The position numbers and the translations under genes are program-made. A stretch of DNA of 53,947 nucleotides from Betaproteobacteria bacterium (GTDB lineage Bacteria; Pseudomonadota; Gammaproteobacteria; Burkholderiales; SG8-39), in assembly GCA_009693435.1 (NCBI GenBank), contig SHXF01000016.1, forward strand, positions 1 through 53,947, read 5' to 3'. Below are positions 43,677 to 53,718 of this stretch, in pieces (position 1 is the first letter of the stretch; each line of letters opens with the position of its first letter). The notes beneath the pieces were generated by a model that was given only the letters and a program-made list of their open reading frames with translations, did not search any database and was not told the origin of the DNA.

Positions 43677-44623
43677 AGCCCAAGCCTCTGGAAATAGAGT
43701 TCTCGCCGGTAGACAACCTGCGACTGGCCAACCTGTGCGGCGCGCTGGACGAAAACATCCGCCAGATCGAAGCCGCGCTGGACATCACCATAGCGCGTCG
43801 CGGCGAGCGGTTCGCGATCCGCGGCGAGCCGCAGCAGATGGCGCGGGGCGCCGAGGCGCTACAGCGGTTCTATCGCAACGCCGGCAAGGATCTGGGGGTC
43901 GAAGACATCCAGCTGGGCCTGATCGAGTTCCGCCGGCCGGATTCCGCGGATGAGCCGGACGACCCGGTGCTGCAGACGCGGCGTTCGGACCTGCGCGGAC
44001 GCACGCCACGCCAGCGCTCGTACATACAGAGCATCCTGGCGCACGACATTGCCTTCGCCATCGGACCAGCAGGCACCGGCAAGACCTATCTCGCGGTGGC
44101 ATGCGCGGTTGACGCACTGGAACGCGATACGGTGAAGCGCATCGTGCTGGTGCGCCCGGCTGTCGAGGCGGGCGAACGGCTCGGATTTCTGCCGGGTGAC
44201 CTGGCGCAGAAGGTTGACCCGTATCTGCGGCCCCTTTACGACGCGCTGTACGACCTGATGGGATTTGACCGGGTGCAAAAGCTTTTCGAACGCAGCGCCA
44301 TCGAGCTGGCGCCGCTCGCCTACATGCGCGGGCGCACCCTCAACCATGCTTTCATCATCCTCGACGAAGCCCAGAACACGACGCCTGAACAGATGAAGAT
44401 GTTCCTCACGCGAATGGGCTTCGGCAGCAAGGCAGTCATCACGGGGGACGTGACGCAGGTCGATCTGCCGCGCGGCGCCCGGTGCGGGCTGGTCGAAGCG
44501 CAGCGGATCCTGACCGGCGTGCGCGGCATCGCATTCAACATGTTTCAAAGCGAGGATGTGGTTCGTCATCCGCTGGTGCAGCGTATCGTGGATGCGTATG
44601 AGCGCTCGCAAGACGCCAAGTGA
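43673..44623 (+). CDS. PhoH-like ATPase (YbeZ)
   Basis: The product (about 316 residues) has a KH-like N-terminal part and a P-loop ATPase: Walker [30 protein letters not shown], Walker [11 protein letters not shown], and [11 protein letters not shown]. YbeZ acts with YbeY in ribosome/RNA quality control. The start is taken as TTG at 43673, overlapping the miaB stop (TTGA); a GTG at 43616 inside miaB is the alternative. It overlaps ybeY downstream, so the three are tightly coupled. Confidence 0.9.
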   Translation: MKPKPLEIEFSPVDNLRLANLCGALDENIRQIEAALDITIARRGERFAIRGEPQQMARGAEALQRFYRNAGKDLGVEDIQLGLIEFRRPDSADEPDDPVLQTRRSDLRGRTPRQRSYIQSILAHDIAFAIGPAGTGKTYLAVACAVDALERDTVKRIVLVRPAVEAGERLGFLPGDLAQKVDPYLRPLYDALYDLMGFDRVQKLFERSAIELAPLAYMRGRTLNHAFIILDEAQNTTPEQMKMFLTRMGFGSKAVITGDVTQVDLPRGARCGLVEAQRILTGVRGIAFNMFQSEDVVRHPLVQRIVDAYERSQDAK

Positions 44624-45125
44624 TCCGATTTCAGCGTCGCGCGCGCGCCCGAGGCCCGCCGCGGAGCGCTTGCTTCCCGCCAATGAAGCGTTTCACATTG
44701 ACCTCCAGGTGGCAACGCGCTCGCGCGGGGTGCCACCACAGTCGAAATTCCGGCTATGGGCGCGCGCCGTTCCGGTACGACGCGCAGAAGTGACGCTGCG
44801 GCTTGTGGGCATGCCCGAAGGGCGCCGCCTGAACCGGCTTTACCGGGGCAGGGATTACGCCACCAACGTGCTCAGCTTCCGCTACGAGCGCGGGACGGGA
44901 ATCGCCGTGGGAGACCTGCTGCTGTGCGCCCCGGTCATAGCCCGCGAGGCGCGCGAACAGGGCAAGCCGTCCGCCGCCCACTACGCCCATCTCACCATTC
45001 ACGGCATGTTGCACCTGCTCGGGTACAACCATGAGCGCGCGCCCCAGGCAGAGAGAATGGAACGGCTGGAAAAGCGCATACTTCACTCTCTGGGGTTTGC
45101 CGATCCGTATGGCGAGCATCCCTGA
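44598..45125 (+). CDS. ybeY: Endoribonuclease YbeY
   Basis: The product (about 175 residues) has the zinc motif HGMLHLLGYNH (HxxxHxxxxxH) of the UPF0054 metal-dependent RNase family, used in 16S rRNA 3' maturation and 70S quality control. LYRGRDYATNVLSFRYE is the usual middle part. An N-terminal extension of about 25 residues, rich in Arg/Pro/Ala, precedes the domain. The ATG at 44598 overlaps phoH by 26 bp; ATG 44592 is also possible. Position between phoH and corC is canonical. Confidence 0.94.
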   Translation: MSARKTPSDPISASRARPRPAAERLLPANEAFHIDLQVATRSRGVPPQSKFRLWARAVPVRRAEVTLRLVGMPEGRRLNRLYRGRDYATNVLSFRYERGTGIAVGDLLLCAPVIAREAREQGKPSAAHYAHLTIHGMLHLLGYNHERAPQAERMERLEKRILHSLGFADPYGEHP

Positions 45126-45132
45126 TCCGGTC

Positions 45133-45963
45133 ATGCGCAATAACGAAAAACCGTCCCTGCTCGATCGAATCTCGAACCTGCTGCTGCGCGAGCCGAAGGA
45201 CAGGGTGCAACTCGTGGAGCTGCTGCATTCGGCTTTCGAGCACAATCTGCTCGACGCGGATGCGCTCTCGATGGTGGAAGGCGTGCTGCAGGTCTCGGAG
45301 ATGCAGGTGCGTGACATCATGGTTCCACGCGCACAGATGGACGTCATCGACATAATCGAAACGCCGGACAAGTTCATTCCGCTCGTGATTGCCACCTCGC
45401 ACTCCCGATTTCCCGTGATAGACCGCGACCGTGACAAGGTGCTCGGCATCCTGCTCGCCAAGGACCTGCTCCGCTATTACGCCGGGGAGGAAGAATTCAA
45501 GGTGCGGGACATGCTGCGACCCGCCGTGTTTGTCCCCGAGTCGAAGCGGCTGAACGTTCTGCTGCGCGAATTCCGCGCAAATCGCAATCACATGGCCATC
45601 GTGGTGGATGAGTACGGCGGCGTGGCGGGACTGGTGACGATAGAGGACGTCCTCGAACAGATCGTCGGCGAAATCGAAGACGAATACGACTTCGATGAAA
45701 CGGAAGACAACATCGTGCAGGAATCGGGCGGCCACTGGCGAGTCAAGGCACAGACCGAAATCGCCGACTTCAACGAAGCGTTCGGCACCGAGTTCACCGA
45801 CGAAAACTACGACACGGTGGGTGGCCTGGTCATCGACCGGTTCGGCCGCCTGCCGAAGAAAGGCGAGCCCATTACCATCGGCGCACTGCGCTTTCAGGTG
45901 ATGCGCGCCGACAGCAGGCGCCTCTATACGCTGCAGGTTCAGAAATTGCCCGGCAGGGCGTGA
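45133..45963 (+). CDS. corC: CorC/HlyC family transporter-associated CBS protein
   Basis: The 276-residue protein carries two CBS domains (RDIMVPRAQMDVIDI...PVIDRDRDKVLGILLAKDLL; ...MAIVVDEYGGVAGLVTIEDVLEQIVGEIEDEYD) and a C-terminal CorC_HlyC domain. It lacks the DUF21 membrane part, as does E. coli CorC. It is linked to Mg2+/Co2+ efflux. The ATG at 45133 fits the family; ATG 45109 inside ybeY is possible. Its stop overlaps the lnt start (GTGA, 45960-45963). Confidence 0.93.
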   Translation: MRNNEKPSLLDRISNLLLREPKDRVQLVELLHSAFEHNLLDADALSMVEGVLQVSEMQVRDIMVPRAQMDVIDIIETPDKFIPLVIATSHSRFPVIDRDRDKVLGILLAKDLLRYYAGEEEFKVRDMLRPAVFVPESKRLNVLLREFRANRNHMAIVVDEYGGVAGLVTIEDVLEQIVGEIEDEYDFDETEDNIVQESGGHWRVKAQTEIADFNEAFGTEFTDENYDTVGGLVIDRFGRLPKKGEPITIGALRFQVMRADSRRLYTLQVQKLPGRA

Positions 45964-47501
45964 GCTTTCCGCCGACCAGGATGCAAGCCGCCGCCCCAAT
46001 CGCGGCGCGACCTGCGCTCGCCGCCGCGTTCTTGTCCGGCGTGCTTTCCGTCGCGGGATTCGAACCGTTCGGATTCGGGCCGCTGGCAATCATCGGCCTC
46101 GCATGTCTCATCTATCTGTGGCGCTCGGTCGACAGCCCGCGCTTTGCCGCCGCACTGGGATTCGCATTCGGGCTGGGTTTTTTCTGCACCGGCGTATCGT
46201 GGATTTATGTGAGCCTGCATGTGTTCGGCGCAATGCCGGCGGCGCTTGCGGCGCTGTCGACCTTCGCGTTCTGCGCTTACCTTGCGCTGTTTCCCGCTCT
46301 GGTCGGCTCTCTGCAGGCACGCCTCTCGCTACCCGAATGGCTGCGATCGCTGTTGTTCATCCCGGCGCTCTGGACGCTTTCCGAATGGCTGAGAAGCTGG
46401 CTGCTCACCGGATTTCCCTGGCTGTCGCTCGGCTATTCGCAGACGGACAGCCCGCTATCCGGGTTTGCGCCAGTCGCCGGGGTGTACGGCGTGTCCTTTC
46501 TCGCAGCCAGCGTGGCCGGCAGCCTGGTTGCGGCGATCGTGACGCGGCAACGGCAGCGCGTCCAGGCCGTCGTCGCGGCGGGCGTCATGCTCGGGGCGGG
46601 AGGCGCATTGGGTCAGCTGGACTGGACCGAACCGCATGGAGAACCGGTGGATGTCGCGCTCATCCAGGGCAACATTCCTCTGTCGCTGAAGTTCGACCCG
46701 AAAGCCTACGAAAAAACCCTGGGAATCTACAAGCGGCTTATTGAATCCAGCCTGGCGCACGATGATCCGGCCAAGCTGATCGTGCTGCCGGAGACCGCCA
46801 TTCCCCGTTATCTCGATAACGTCGATCCCGGCTATCTGGCGGGCCTGGCGCGGGATGCAGGCAATCGCGGCGCGGATATCTTGATCGGCGTCCCCATGCA
46901 ACAGCCGGGCGGCGGCGGATTCAACAGCGTGGTGAACATCGGTGCGTCCGGCTCCCAGTACTACGCCAAATCCCACCTCGTGCCGCTTGGAGAGTTCGTG
47001 CCGCGGGAATTCGGCTGGATCCTGTCGGTGCTGCGCATTCCGCTATCGGATTTCTCACGAGGCGGATTGCAACGTCCGATCACCGCGGGCGGCCAGCGTA
47101 CTGCAGTGAATATCTGTTACGAGGATGCGTTCGGCGAGGAAATCATCCTGCAACTGCCTGAAGCGACGATGCTGGTCAACGTCAGCAACGTCGCCTGGTT
47201 CGGAAAATCGCTTGCCCCGGAGCAGCACCTGCAGATTTCGCGCATGCGGGCGATCGAGACCCGGCGCAGCATGCTCCGCGCCACCAACACCGGAGTGACG
47301 GCCCTAATAGACCGGAACGGCGGCGTCGTGGCAAGACTCCCGCAATACGAAGAAGGAATCGTCCGCGCGAGGGCGCAGGGCTATTCCGGCGAGACGCCTT
47401 ACATTCGTTTGGGTAACACGCCGGTGCTCGTATTGAGCCTCGCCGCCTGCGTCGCAGCCGTTCTCGCGGCAATCAGGCGCAGGCGCTCATCAATCCCGTG
47501 A
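45960..47501 (+). CDS. lnt: Apolipoprotein N-acyltransferase
   Basis: The 513-residue inner-membrane enzyme adds the third acyl chain to lipoproteins. About six N-terminal hydrophobic segments precede a nitrilase-like periplasmic domain. The catalytic triad is visible: Glu278 in LPETAIP, Lys337 in YAKSHLVPLGEF and Cys386 in NICYEDAF. A last helix (VLVLSLAACVAAVLAAI) follows. The start is GTG at 45960, overlapping the corC stop by 4 bp. Length is normal. Confidence 0.95.
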   Translation: MSFPPTRMQAAAPIAARPALAAAFLSGVLSVAGFEPFGFGPLAIIGLACLIYLWRSVDSPRFAAALGFAFGLGFFCTGVSWIYVSLHVFGAMPAALAALSTFAFCAYLALFPALVGSLQARLSLPEWLRSLLFIPALWTLSEWLRSWLLTGFPWLSLGYSQTDSPLSGFAPVAGVYGVSFLAASVAGSLVAAIVTRQRQRVQAVVAAGVMLGAGGALGQLDWTEPHGEPVDVALIQGNIPLSLKFDPKAYEKTLGIYKRLIESSLAHDDPAKLIVLPETAIPRYLDNVDPGYLAGLARDAGNRGADILIGVPMQQPGGGGFNSVVNIGASGSQYYAKSHLVPLGEFVPREFGWILSVLRIPLSDFSRGGLQRPITAGGQRTAVNICYEDAFGEEIILQLPEATMLVNVSNVAWFGKSLAPEQHLQISRMRAIETRRSMLRATNTGVTALIDRNGGVVARLPQYEEGIVRARAQGYSGETPYIRLGNTPVLVLSLAACVAAVLAAIRRRRSSIP

Positions 47502-47567
47502 CTGCGAGCGCAGTCGGCCCTCGGGGGGGGCCATTGCCTGTAAAATCCGCGTCTTTCGAAGCCTGCC

Positions 47568-48449
47568 ATGCTGAACTTCCAGGAACTCGTCCTTCGATTG
47601 CAGATGTTCTGGAGCGAACAGGGCTGTGCCCTGCTTCAGCCCTATGATCTCGAGGTAGGCGCGGGAACATCGCACACGGCGACGTTTCTGCGATCCATCG
47701 GCCCCGAGCCATGGCGGGCAGCCTATGTCCAGCCGTCCCGCCGTCCGAAGGACGGGCGCTACGGAGAGAACCCGAATCGCCTTCAGCACTACTACCAGTT
47801 CCAGGTGGTGCTGAAGCCCTCCCCCCTGGACATTCTGGACTTGTACATCGCGTCGCTGGAAACGATTGGCATCGACCCGCGCCTTCACGACATCCGGTTT
47901 GTAGAGGATGACTGGGAAAATCCGACCCTGGGCGCGTGGGGGCTGGGCTGGGAAGTCTGGCTTAACGGCATGGAAATCACCCAATTCACCTATTTCCAGC
48001 AGGTAGGGGGGCTCGATTGCAATCCCATTATGGGCGAGATCACCTACGGACTGGAGCGCCTGGCGATGTATATCCAGGAGAAGTCGAACGTATTCGACCT
48101 CACATGGACACCCGGCGTCACCTATCGGGACGTCTACCACCAGAACGAAGTGGAACAGTCCACCTACAATTTCGAGCAATCCAACACTGCATTGCTGTTT
48201 GCGCACTTCAACGACCACGAATCAGAGGCAAAACGCCTGATGGAAGCGCAGTTGGCGCTTCCTGCATACGAAATGGTGCTCAAGGCGGCGCATACGTTCA
48301 ATCTGCTCGACGCCCGCAACGCGATTTCGGTCACCGAGCGCGCGGGCTACATCGGCCGCATCCGCGCTCTCTCCAGGTCGGTTGCGCTCGCGTACTTCCA
48401 GGCGCGCGAACGCCTTGGCTTCCCGATGCTGCAGAGTAAGCGGCCATGA
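47568..48449 (+). CDS. glyQ: Glycyl-tRNA synthetase alpha subunit
   Basis: The 293-residue catalytic subunit of the bacterial alpha2beta2 enzyme begins [34 protein letters not shown] and holds class II motifs ([48 protein letters not shown]). The stop at 48447-48449 overlaps the first glyS ATG. Length is normal (about 300). Confidence 0.96.
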   Translation: MLNFQELVLRLQMFWSEQGCALLQPYDLEVGAGTSHTATFLRSIGPEPWRAAYVQPSRRPKDGRYGENPNRLQHYYQFQVVLKPSPLDILDLYIASLETIGIDPRLHDIRFVEDDWENPTLGAWGLGWEVWLNGMEITQFTYFQQVGGLDCNPIMGEITYGLERLAMYIQEKSNVFDLTWTPGVTYRDVYHQNEVEQSTYNFEQSNTALLFAHFNDHESEAKRLMEAQLALPAYEMVLKAAHTFNLLDARNAISVTERAGYIGRIRALSRSVALAYFQARERLGFPMLQSKRP

Positions 48450-48505
48450 GCAGCGCGGCCATGAGCAGCGCGGCCATGAGCAGCGTGGCCATGAGCAACG
48501 CCACC
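48446..48505. repeat. 15-bp tandem repeat creating four in-frame ATG starts for glyS
   Basis: Units at 48446-48460, 48461-48475 (identical) and 48476-48490 (one change) each begin ATGAGCAGCG. A diverged fourth copy starts at 48491. They encode [20 protein letters not shown]. Confidence 0.93.
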
Positions 48506-50602
48506 CTTCTCGTCGAACTTCGCACCGAAGAATTGCCTCCCAAGGCGCTGCAGCGTCTGGGCGAAGCATTTGCCAACGGCGTCATGGCGGGTCTGCGTTC
48601 GCGCAACCTGCTCGGGGACGGCGCGATCGCAAGCGCGTTCTCGACGCCGCGCCGGCTGGCGGTCAAGATCACGCTGGTCCTTGCAGTTGCAGCCGATCAG
48701 CCGCTCATCGAGCGCCTGATGCCCGCCAGCGTGGGGCTTGACAAGGACGGCAAGCCCACGGCGGCCCTAATCAAGAAACTGGCGGCAAAAAATCTGTCGC
48801 ATCTCGATCCTTCCGCACTTTCCCGCGAATCCGACGGCAAGGCAGACCAGCTGGTCTATCGCAGCATGGCCAGGGGACATACCCTGGCGTACGGGCTGCA
48901 ACTGGCTCTGGACGAGGCAATACATGCGCTCCCCATTCCGAAAAAAATGAGCTATCAGCTTGCGGACGGGCAGACCACAGTTAACTTTGTGCGCCCGGCG
49001 CACGGCCTCGTCGCCTTGCACGGCAGGGATGTCGTTGCCGTCACCTTGCTCGGACTTTCCGCAGGGCGGAATACCAAAGGACACCGGTTTCAGAGTCATG
49101 GCGATATTGCGCTGGCCACTGCCGGCGATTACGAAGAGATGCTCGAATCCAGCGGACGCGTCATCGTGTCGTTCGAATCGCGCCGCGCCGAAATCGACCG
49201 GCAACTGCGCTCCAGCGCTGCGGAACTTGGCGCCTCGCTGGGGGACGAAGCGAATATCGCGCCGCTTCTCGACGAGGTGACGGCCCTCGTGGAATTTCCG
49301 GCGGTGTATCTGGGCAGATTCGAAGCTGAGTTCCTGGCCGTGCCGCCGGAGTGCCTGATAGTCACCATGCGGCAAAACCAGAAATATTTCCCGTTGTTCG
49401 ACACGACAGGGAAACTGTTGAATGCCTTCCTGATCGTCTCCAATATGAAGGTTGCCGATCCGAAGAACATCGTCGAAGGCAATCAGCGCGTGGTGCGTCC
49501 GCGGCTCGCCGATGCCCGGTTCTTTTTCGACACCGACCGGAAAACCAGGCTCGCCGACAGGATCCAGCAGCTGGGCTCCGTGGTGTATCACCACAAACTC
49601 GGCAATCAGTTGCAACGCACCGACCGCGTTCGCGCTTTGACCCGGTCAATCGCACCGGAGATCGGCGCCGACGCGCGGCTCGCGGACCGGGCCGCGCTGT
49701 GCGCAAAGGCCGACCTGCTTACCAGCATGGTGGGGGAGTTCCCCGCGCTGCAGGGAATCATGGGCCGCTATTACGCCCTTGCGGATGGCGAAGACGCCCA
49801 GGTCGCGTCCGCCATCGAGCAACATTACAAGCCGCGCTTCGCGGGAGATTCTCTGCCCGACAGCGTGATCGGCCTGAGTGTGGCGCTTGCCGACAAGCTG
49901 GAAACGCTCGCGGGGCTGTTCGGCATCGGACAGCAACCGACCGGCGACAAGGATCCTTTCGCGCTTCGTCGACACGCTCTGGGCGTGATTCGCATGCTGA
50001 TCGAGCCCGGGTTGAAGGTTCCGCTGCCCTGGCTTGTGGAGCAGGCATTTTCGGTGTTTCCCCCTGCCACGCTGGTCGATGCGAAGCAGGATCTGGAGAA
50101 TTTCGTATTCGAGCGTCTCCGCGGTTATCTGCGCGAACTGGGCTACACCGCGAACGAGACCGAGTCGGTGCTGTGCATGCGCCCGGCCAGATTCGACCCG
50201 ATTCCCGGCCAGCTGGCGGCAGTGCGGGCATTTCTTGCCTTGCCGGAGGCGCAAAGCCTCGTCGCCGCAAACAAGCGGGTCGCCAATATTCTCAAGCAGG
50301 CCGAAGCCAGGGGTGAAGCATACGGCGACGTCGCCCCGGCGGCTCTAGTCGAACCGAGCGAACTTGTGCTGTTCGAATCGCTGCGCAAAGCCACGGCGCT
50401 CGCCGATCCAATGTTCGACCTCGCCGACTACGCCGGTTACCTGCGAACATTCGCCGCGCTGAAGATTCCGGTCGATGCCTTCTTTGAATCGGTCATGGTC
50501 ATGGTTGAAAACGGAGAAATCCGGCAAAACCGCCTTGCACTGCTTGCCGAACTGCGCCGGGCGATGAACCGTTTTTCCGACATCGCCAGGCTGGCTGCAT
50601 GA
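48446..50602 (+). CDS. glyS: Glycyl-tRNA synthetase beta subunit
   Basis: The 718-residue tRNA-binding subunit contains [16 protein letters not shown] at its start, [44 protein letters not shown] and a C-terminal anticodon-binding domain. Four in-frame ATGs (48446, 48461, 48476, 48491) come from a 15-bp tandem repeat. The last gives [14 protein letters not shown], the usual family N-terminus; the first overlaps the glyQ stop by ATGA. The first is reported as the longest form; products with 0-15 extra residues are likely. It overlaps gmhB by 4 bp. Confidence 0.95.
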   Translation: MSSAAMSSAAMSSVAMSNATLLVELRTEELPPKALQRLGEAFANGVMAGLRSRNLLGDGAIASAFSTPRRLAVKITLVLAVAADQPLIERLMPASVGLDKDGKPTAALIKKLAAKNLSHLDPSALSRESDGKADQLVYRSMARGHTLAYGLQLALDEAIHALPIPKKMSYQLADGQTTVNFVRPAHGLVALHGRDVVAVTLLGLSAGRNTKGHRFQSHGDIALATAGDYEEMLESSGRVIVSFESRRAEIDRQLRSSAAELGASLGDEANIAPLLDEVTALVEFPAVYLGRFEAEFLAVPPECLIVTMRQNQKYFPLFDTTGKLLNAFLIVSNMKVADPKNIVEGNQRVVRPRLADARFFFDTDRKTRLADRIQQLGSVVYHHKLGNQLQRTDRVRALTRSIAPEIGADARLADRAALCAKADLLTSMVGEFPALQGIMGRYYALADGEDAQVASAIEQHYKPRFAGDSLPDSVIGLSVALADKLETLAGLFGIGQQPTGDKDPFALRRHALGVIRMLIEPGLKVPLPWLVEQAFSVFPPATLVDAKQDLENFVFERLRGYLRELGYTANETESVLCMRPARFDPIPGQLAAVRAFLALPEAQSLVAANKRVANILKQAEARGEAYGDVAPAALVEPSELVLFESLRKATALADPMFDLADYAGYLRTFAALKIPVDAFFESVMVMVENGEIRQNRLALLAELRRAMNRFSDIARLAA

Positions 50603-51132
50603 AAATCGTCATTCTGGATCGCGACGGCGTCATTAATTTCGACAGCGACCAGTACATAAAGAGCCCCGACGAGTGGCGGCCGATACCGGGAAGCATGGAA
50701 GCCATAGCGCAGTTCACCCAGGCCGGTTTTCACGTGCTGGTGGCAACCAACCAGTCGGGTATCGGCCGCGGCTTGTTCGACATGGCGACCCTGAACGCGA
50801 TCCACGCGAAAATGCACAAGGCGGCCAACCAGGCGGGGGGCCGGATCGAGGCGGTGTTTTACTGTCCGGACACGGCCGAATCGTCTTCGCCCTGCCGCAA
50901 ACCGGCTCCCGGAATGTTTCTCGCGATCGCAGAGCGGTTCAACACCCCGCTTGCGCGGGTTCCGGCAATTGGCGACGCGCTGCGCGATCTGCAGGCTGCA
51001 AGCGCGGTTGGGGCGCTTCCCATCCTTGTCCGGACCGGCAAAGGGCAGGCTACCGAAGCCGCGGGCGGACTGCCGCAAGGAACATTGGCCTATCCCGATC
51101 TTGCGGCCGTGGCGCAGGCGCTGTGCGGCTGA
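50599..51132 (+). CDS. gmhB: D-glycero-beta-D-manno-heptose 1,7-bisphosphate 7-phosphatase-like HAD protein
   Basis: The 177-residue HAD phosphatase has the nucleophile motif DRDGVIN (Asp7, Asp9), ATNQSGIGRG, CRKPAPGM and IGDALRDLQAA. It should make heptose-1-phosphate for LPS inner core. In GmhB a zinc site of form C-P-H...C-x-C is usual; here the segment is C89-P-D91-T-A-E-S-S-S97-P-C99, so His is Asp and one Cys is Ser. Zinc binding is probably lost, while catalytic residues stay. Length is normal. ATGA overlap with glyS. Confidence 0.9.
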   Translation: MKIVILDRDGVINFDSDQYIKSPDEWRPIPGSMEAIAQFTQAGFHVLVATNQSGIGRGLFDMATLNAIHAKMHKAANQAGGRIEAVFYCPDTAESSSPCRKPAPGMFLAIAERFNTPLARVPAIGDALRDLQAASAVGALPILVRTGKGQATEAAGGLPQGTLAYPDLAAVAQALCG

Positions 51133-51163
51133 ACTCCCGCGTCGCGCGAAAGACCGAGACGCA

Positions 51164-51877
51164 GTGACGCCGCTGCTTCGTTCCATCGCATTTGCGCTGG
51201 CGCTGCTGGCAATCACTCCCGCGTACTTTGTCCTGGCATTCGCGACGTTTCCATTGCCGCCATTGACCCGGTACCGGATCATTTCCGGCTGGTCGCGAAT
51301 CGTCATCTGGCTGGCCAGAGTCCTCCTTGGCATCAGGTACCGGGTCGTCGGACTGGAGAATCTTCCCGCCGAGCCGGCCATCATTCTCTCCAAGCACCAG
51401 TCGGCGTGGGAGACGCTGGCGTTTCAGGTGATATTTCCCCCTCAGGTCCTGCTGTTGAAGCGAGAACTACTCTGGATCCCGTTTTTCGGCTGGGGCCTTG
51501 CGCTGATGAGTCCCATCGCGATCAACCGAAGCCGTGGCTCCACGGCCCTGAAACGGCTGGCCGAACAGGGCATCAAGCGGCTGCGCCAGGGATTCTGGAT
51601 CGTGATTTTTCCCGAAGGTACGCGCGTGCGGCCGGGCGAGCGGCGGAAGTACCATGCCGGCGGCGCGTGGCTTGCGGTCAAAGCCGGCGCAATCGTCGTC
51701 CCGGTGGCGCACAACGCAGGCCTGCTCTGGCCAAAGAACGCCTTCACCAAGCGGCCGGGCGTGATTACCGTGGAAGTGGGCCCCCAGATGGATTCCACAG
51801 CATGCAGCGCGGAGGAACTGAATCGCCGCGTGGAGTTCTGGATCGAAGAGCGTACGCAGCATCTCTGCGGGAAATGA
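51164..51877 (+). CDS. plsC: 1-acyl-sn-glycerol-3-phosphate acyltransferase
   Basis: The 237-residue membrane enzyme makes phosphatidic acid. It has an N-terminal hydrophobic segment (IAFALALLAITPAYFVLAFA), the acyltransferase motif KHQSAWET (HX4E form seen in betaproteobacteria rather than HX4D), INRSRG and FPEGTR. The start is GTG at 51164, the only reasonable one before the membrane segment; the longer frame to 50951 runs over gmhB. Its stop overlaps the next start by ATGA (51874-51877). Confidence 0.93.
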   Translation: MTPLLRSIAFALALLAITPAYFVLAFATFPLPPLTRYRIISGWSRIVIWLARVLLGIRYRVVGLENLPAEPAIILSKHQSAWETLAFQVIFPPQVLLLKRELLWIPFFGWGLALMSPIAINRSRGSTALKRLAEQGIKRLRQGFWIVIFPEGTRVRPGERRKYHAGGAWLAVKAGAIVVPVAHNAGLLWPKNAFTKRPGVITVEVGPQMDSTACSAEELNRRVEFWIEERTQHLCGK

Positions 51878-52620
51878 CCCAGATATCGTTCGAGTTCGAC
51901 ACGCCGCCTGCGCCTGTAGCAGCGGGCAATGCCCGCATGATTCAACTGGGCAGCGTGATACTGCGCTACCGGTTGGTGCGCGCAAAGCGCAGGACCATAG
52001 GACTGCACATCGCCGCGGGAGGTCTCGAAGCCCGCGCCCCCCGCTACACGCCGATAGCCGAAGTCGAGGCGTTCATACGCCAGAAAGAAAAATGGATCGT
52101 ACGCCGCCTGGCGGACGTGAAACCCGAACCCCGGCTCTTTCGCTGGCGCGAAGGCGAGTTCCTGCCATTCCTCGGCGGCGAACTGCGCTTGCAGCGTGCA
52201 CTGGAACGGCCGCGGGGAATCTGCCGGGTCGAACAAACGCTGCAGTTCGGCGGGCCGGCCGACGAAGCGCGCTGGCGCAAGCAGGCGCTCGCCTGGATCA
52301 GAGGCGCAGCCATGGTATTTTTCAGCGAGCGGGTCGCGCTTTACGCCGGAAGATTGGGTGTGCCCATGCCGGTCATCGGAATTTCGAATGCGCGCACCCA
52401 ATGGGGCAGTTGCGGGCCGAAACACAGGATCCGGCTGAACTGGCGCCTCGCGCTGGTGCCGGTGCATTTGATAGACTACGTCGTTGCGCACGAACTGGCG
52501 CATCTCGTCGAATTGAACCACTCGCCCCGATTCTGGGCCGTCGTGGCGACGATGTACCCCGAGCACCGCAATGCACGCAGGGAATTGAACCGGCTGGGTG
52601 CGCTGTTGCCGGACTTGTGA
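51874..52620 (+). CDS. YgjP-like zinc metalloprotease-type hydrolase (DUF45, M48-like)
   Basis: The 248-residue protein has the DUF45/WLM-type zinc motif [16 protein letters not shown] (HExxH plus a downstream His) and [19 protein letters not shown] before it, as in YgjP. A basic N-terminal strand region ([23 protein letters not shown]) is typical. Cellular substrate unknown. The ATG at 51874 is inside the plsC stop overlap. Same operon as gloA. Confidence 0.9.
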   Translation: MTQISFEFDTPPAPVAAGNARMIQLGSVILRYRLVRAKRRTIGLHIAAGGLEARAPRYTPIAEVEAFIRQKEKWIVRRLADVKPEPRLFRWREGEFLPFLGGELRLQRALERPRGICRVEQTLQFGGPADEARWRKQALAWIRGAAMVFFSERVALYAGRLGVPMPVIGISNARTQWGSCGPKHRIRLNWRLALVPVHLIDYVVAHELAHLVELNHSPRFWAVVATMYPEHRNARRELNRLGALLPDL

Positions 52621-52636
52621 ACAAGGGAGAAAGCCC

Positions 52637-53020
52637 ATGCGCATTCTGCATACCATGTTGCGCGTCAGAGATCTGGACCAGTCCCTGCGCTTTTATACCG
52701 AGGTGCTCGGCATGAAATTACTGCGCAAGCGCGACTTCCCGGAGGGAAAATTCACGCTTGCCTTCGTCGGTTACGGGGATGAGTCGGAGAATACGGTAAT
52801 CGAACTCACCCATAACTGGGATGTGCGGGAATACCAGCTGGGCACCGCGTACGGCCACATTGCGCTTGCCGTCGAAGACGCACACGCTGCCTGCGATCTG
52901 ATCAGGCAACGGGGAGGAAATGTGGTGAGAGAGGCCGGCCCCATGAAGCACGGGACGAGCGTGATCGCATTCGTTGAAGACCCGGACGGCTACAAACTGG
53001 AACTCGTCGAGCGCAAGTAG
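52637..53020 (+). CDS. gloA: Lactoylglutathione lyase (glyoxalase I)
   Basis: The 127-residue enzyme detoxifies methylglyoxal with glutathione. Metal ligands match E. coli GloA: His5 (RILHTML), Glu56 (VIELTHNWD), His74 (YGHIALAV) and Glu122 (KLELVERK). The ATG at 52637 has AAGGGAGA upstream; an earlier start lies in the ygjP-like gene. Last gene of the operon; a 6-bp-arm hairpin (53030-53044) without T-run follows. Ni-type by length and residues. Confidence 0.95.
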   Translation: MRILHTMLRVRDLDQSLRFYTEVLGMKLLRKRDFPEGKFTLAFVGYGDESENTVIELTHNWDVREYQLGTAYGHIALAVEDAHAACDLIRQRGGNVVREAGPMKHGTSVIAFVEDPDGYKLELVERK

Positions 53021-53058
53021 TTCCCCTCGCGCCAGCGCCTGGCGTCCGCCGGATCCCC

Positions 53059-53718
53059 TCAGCGTCCCAACCCAACACGGAACTTGCGGAAATTGCTCGC
53101 GTGGCCCAGCAGCGTTTTTGCGAAATCCTCGAGAAACGGTTCATTGATTTCCGCCGCCGGAATGACGAAGTCATCGGTGCCGAGGCGCATCAGATTTTTC
53201 CCGGTCACCAGCAACCGCGCCTGGTCGTGGTCCGCCTTGATCACGATATCCGTGATCGAAGTTGATTCAACCGTAAAGCGCGTGTTCGCCACCGCGCCGC
53301 GCTGATTCTTGGTCTCGTCTTCCGTGAACTTGAGGCGGCAGGCGAATAGTGCTTCACGAACCTTCAACGCCGCCGGGGGCATGTCGCGTTCGACAACCAG
53401 ATTGGTTCCCGCGGCCCACTTTATGAAGAAATTGACCGCATCGTAAAGCTCCCGGTCATTGACCTTTTTCTTCCGGTAGTCGATGAAGGACTCCTTGAAA
53501 GCCATGTCCTTCAGGTCCCCGACGCCCGGGACAGTGAACACGATGGGGTTGACCGGCTTGAGCACGGCCAATTGCTTGAGCAGCTCGTTCAGGTACAGGA
53601 ACGTCTGCTTCATCTTGTCTTCGACCAGGCGGACCGACTCCTCCTTCATCGCGGTCTGTGACAATTGCTGAGTCTTAACCTGGTCCGCTTGTTTCTTCAG
53701 ATCGTCCAGCAGGCCCAT
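53059..53718 (-). CDS. Conserved protein of unknown function
   Basis: The 219-residue protein starts MGLLDDLKKQADQVKTQQL, with a helical, possibly coiled, N-terminal 50 residues. A mixed alpha/beta domain follows (FKESFIDYRKKKVNDRELYDAVNFFIKWAAGTNLVVERD ... LLVTGKNLMRLGTDDFVIPAAEINEPFLEDFAKTLLG). No signal peptide or membrane helix is seen, so it is cytoplasmic. I do not recognise a named family or catalytic motif. ATG at 53718 with GGGAGCCGTC upstream. It converges on gloA. The last 229 bp of the window (53719-53947) show no complete gene; a minus-strand frame ending near 53902 may be the tail of a gene beyond the edge. Confidence 0.75.
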   Translation of the reverse strand: MGLLDDLKKQADQVKTQQLSQTAMKEESVRLVEDKMKQTFLYLNELLKQLAVLKPVNPIVFTVPGVGDLKDMAFKESFIDYRKKKVNDRELYDAVNFFIKWAAGTNLVVERDMPPAALKVREALFACRLKFTEDETKNQRGAVANTRFTVESTSITDIVIKADHDQARLLVTGKNLMRLGTDDFVIPAAEINEPFLEDFAKTLLGHASNFRKFRVGLGR

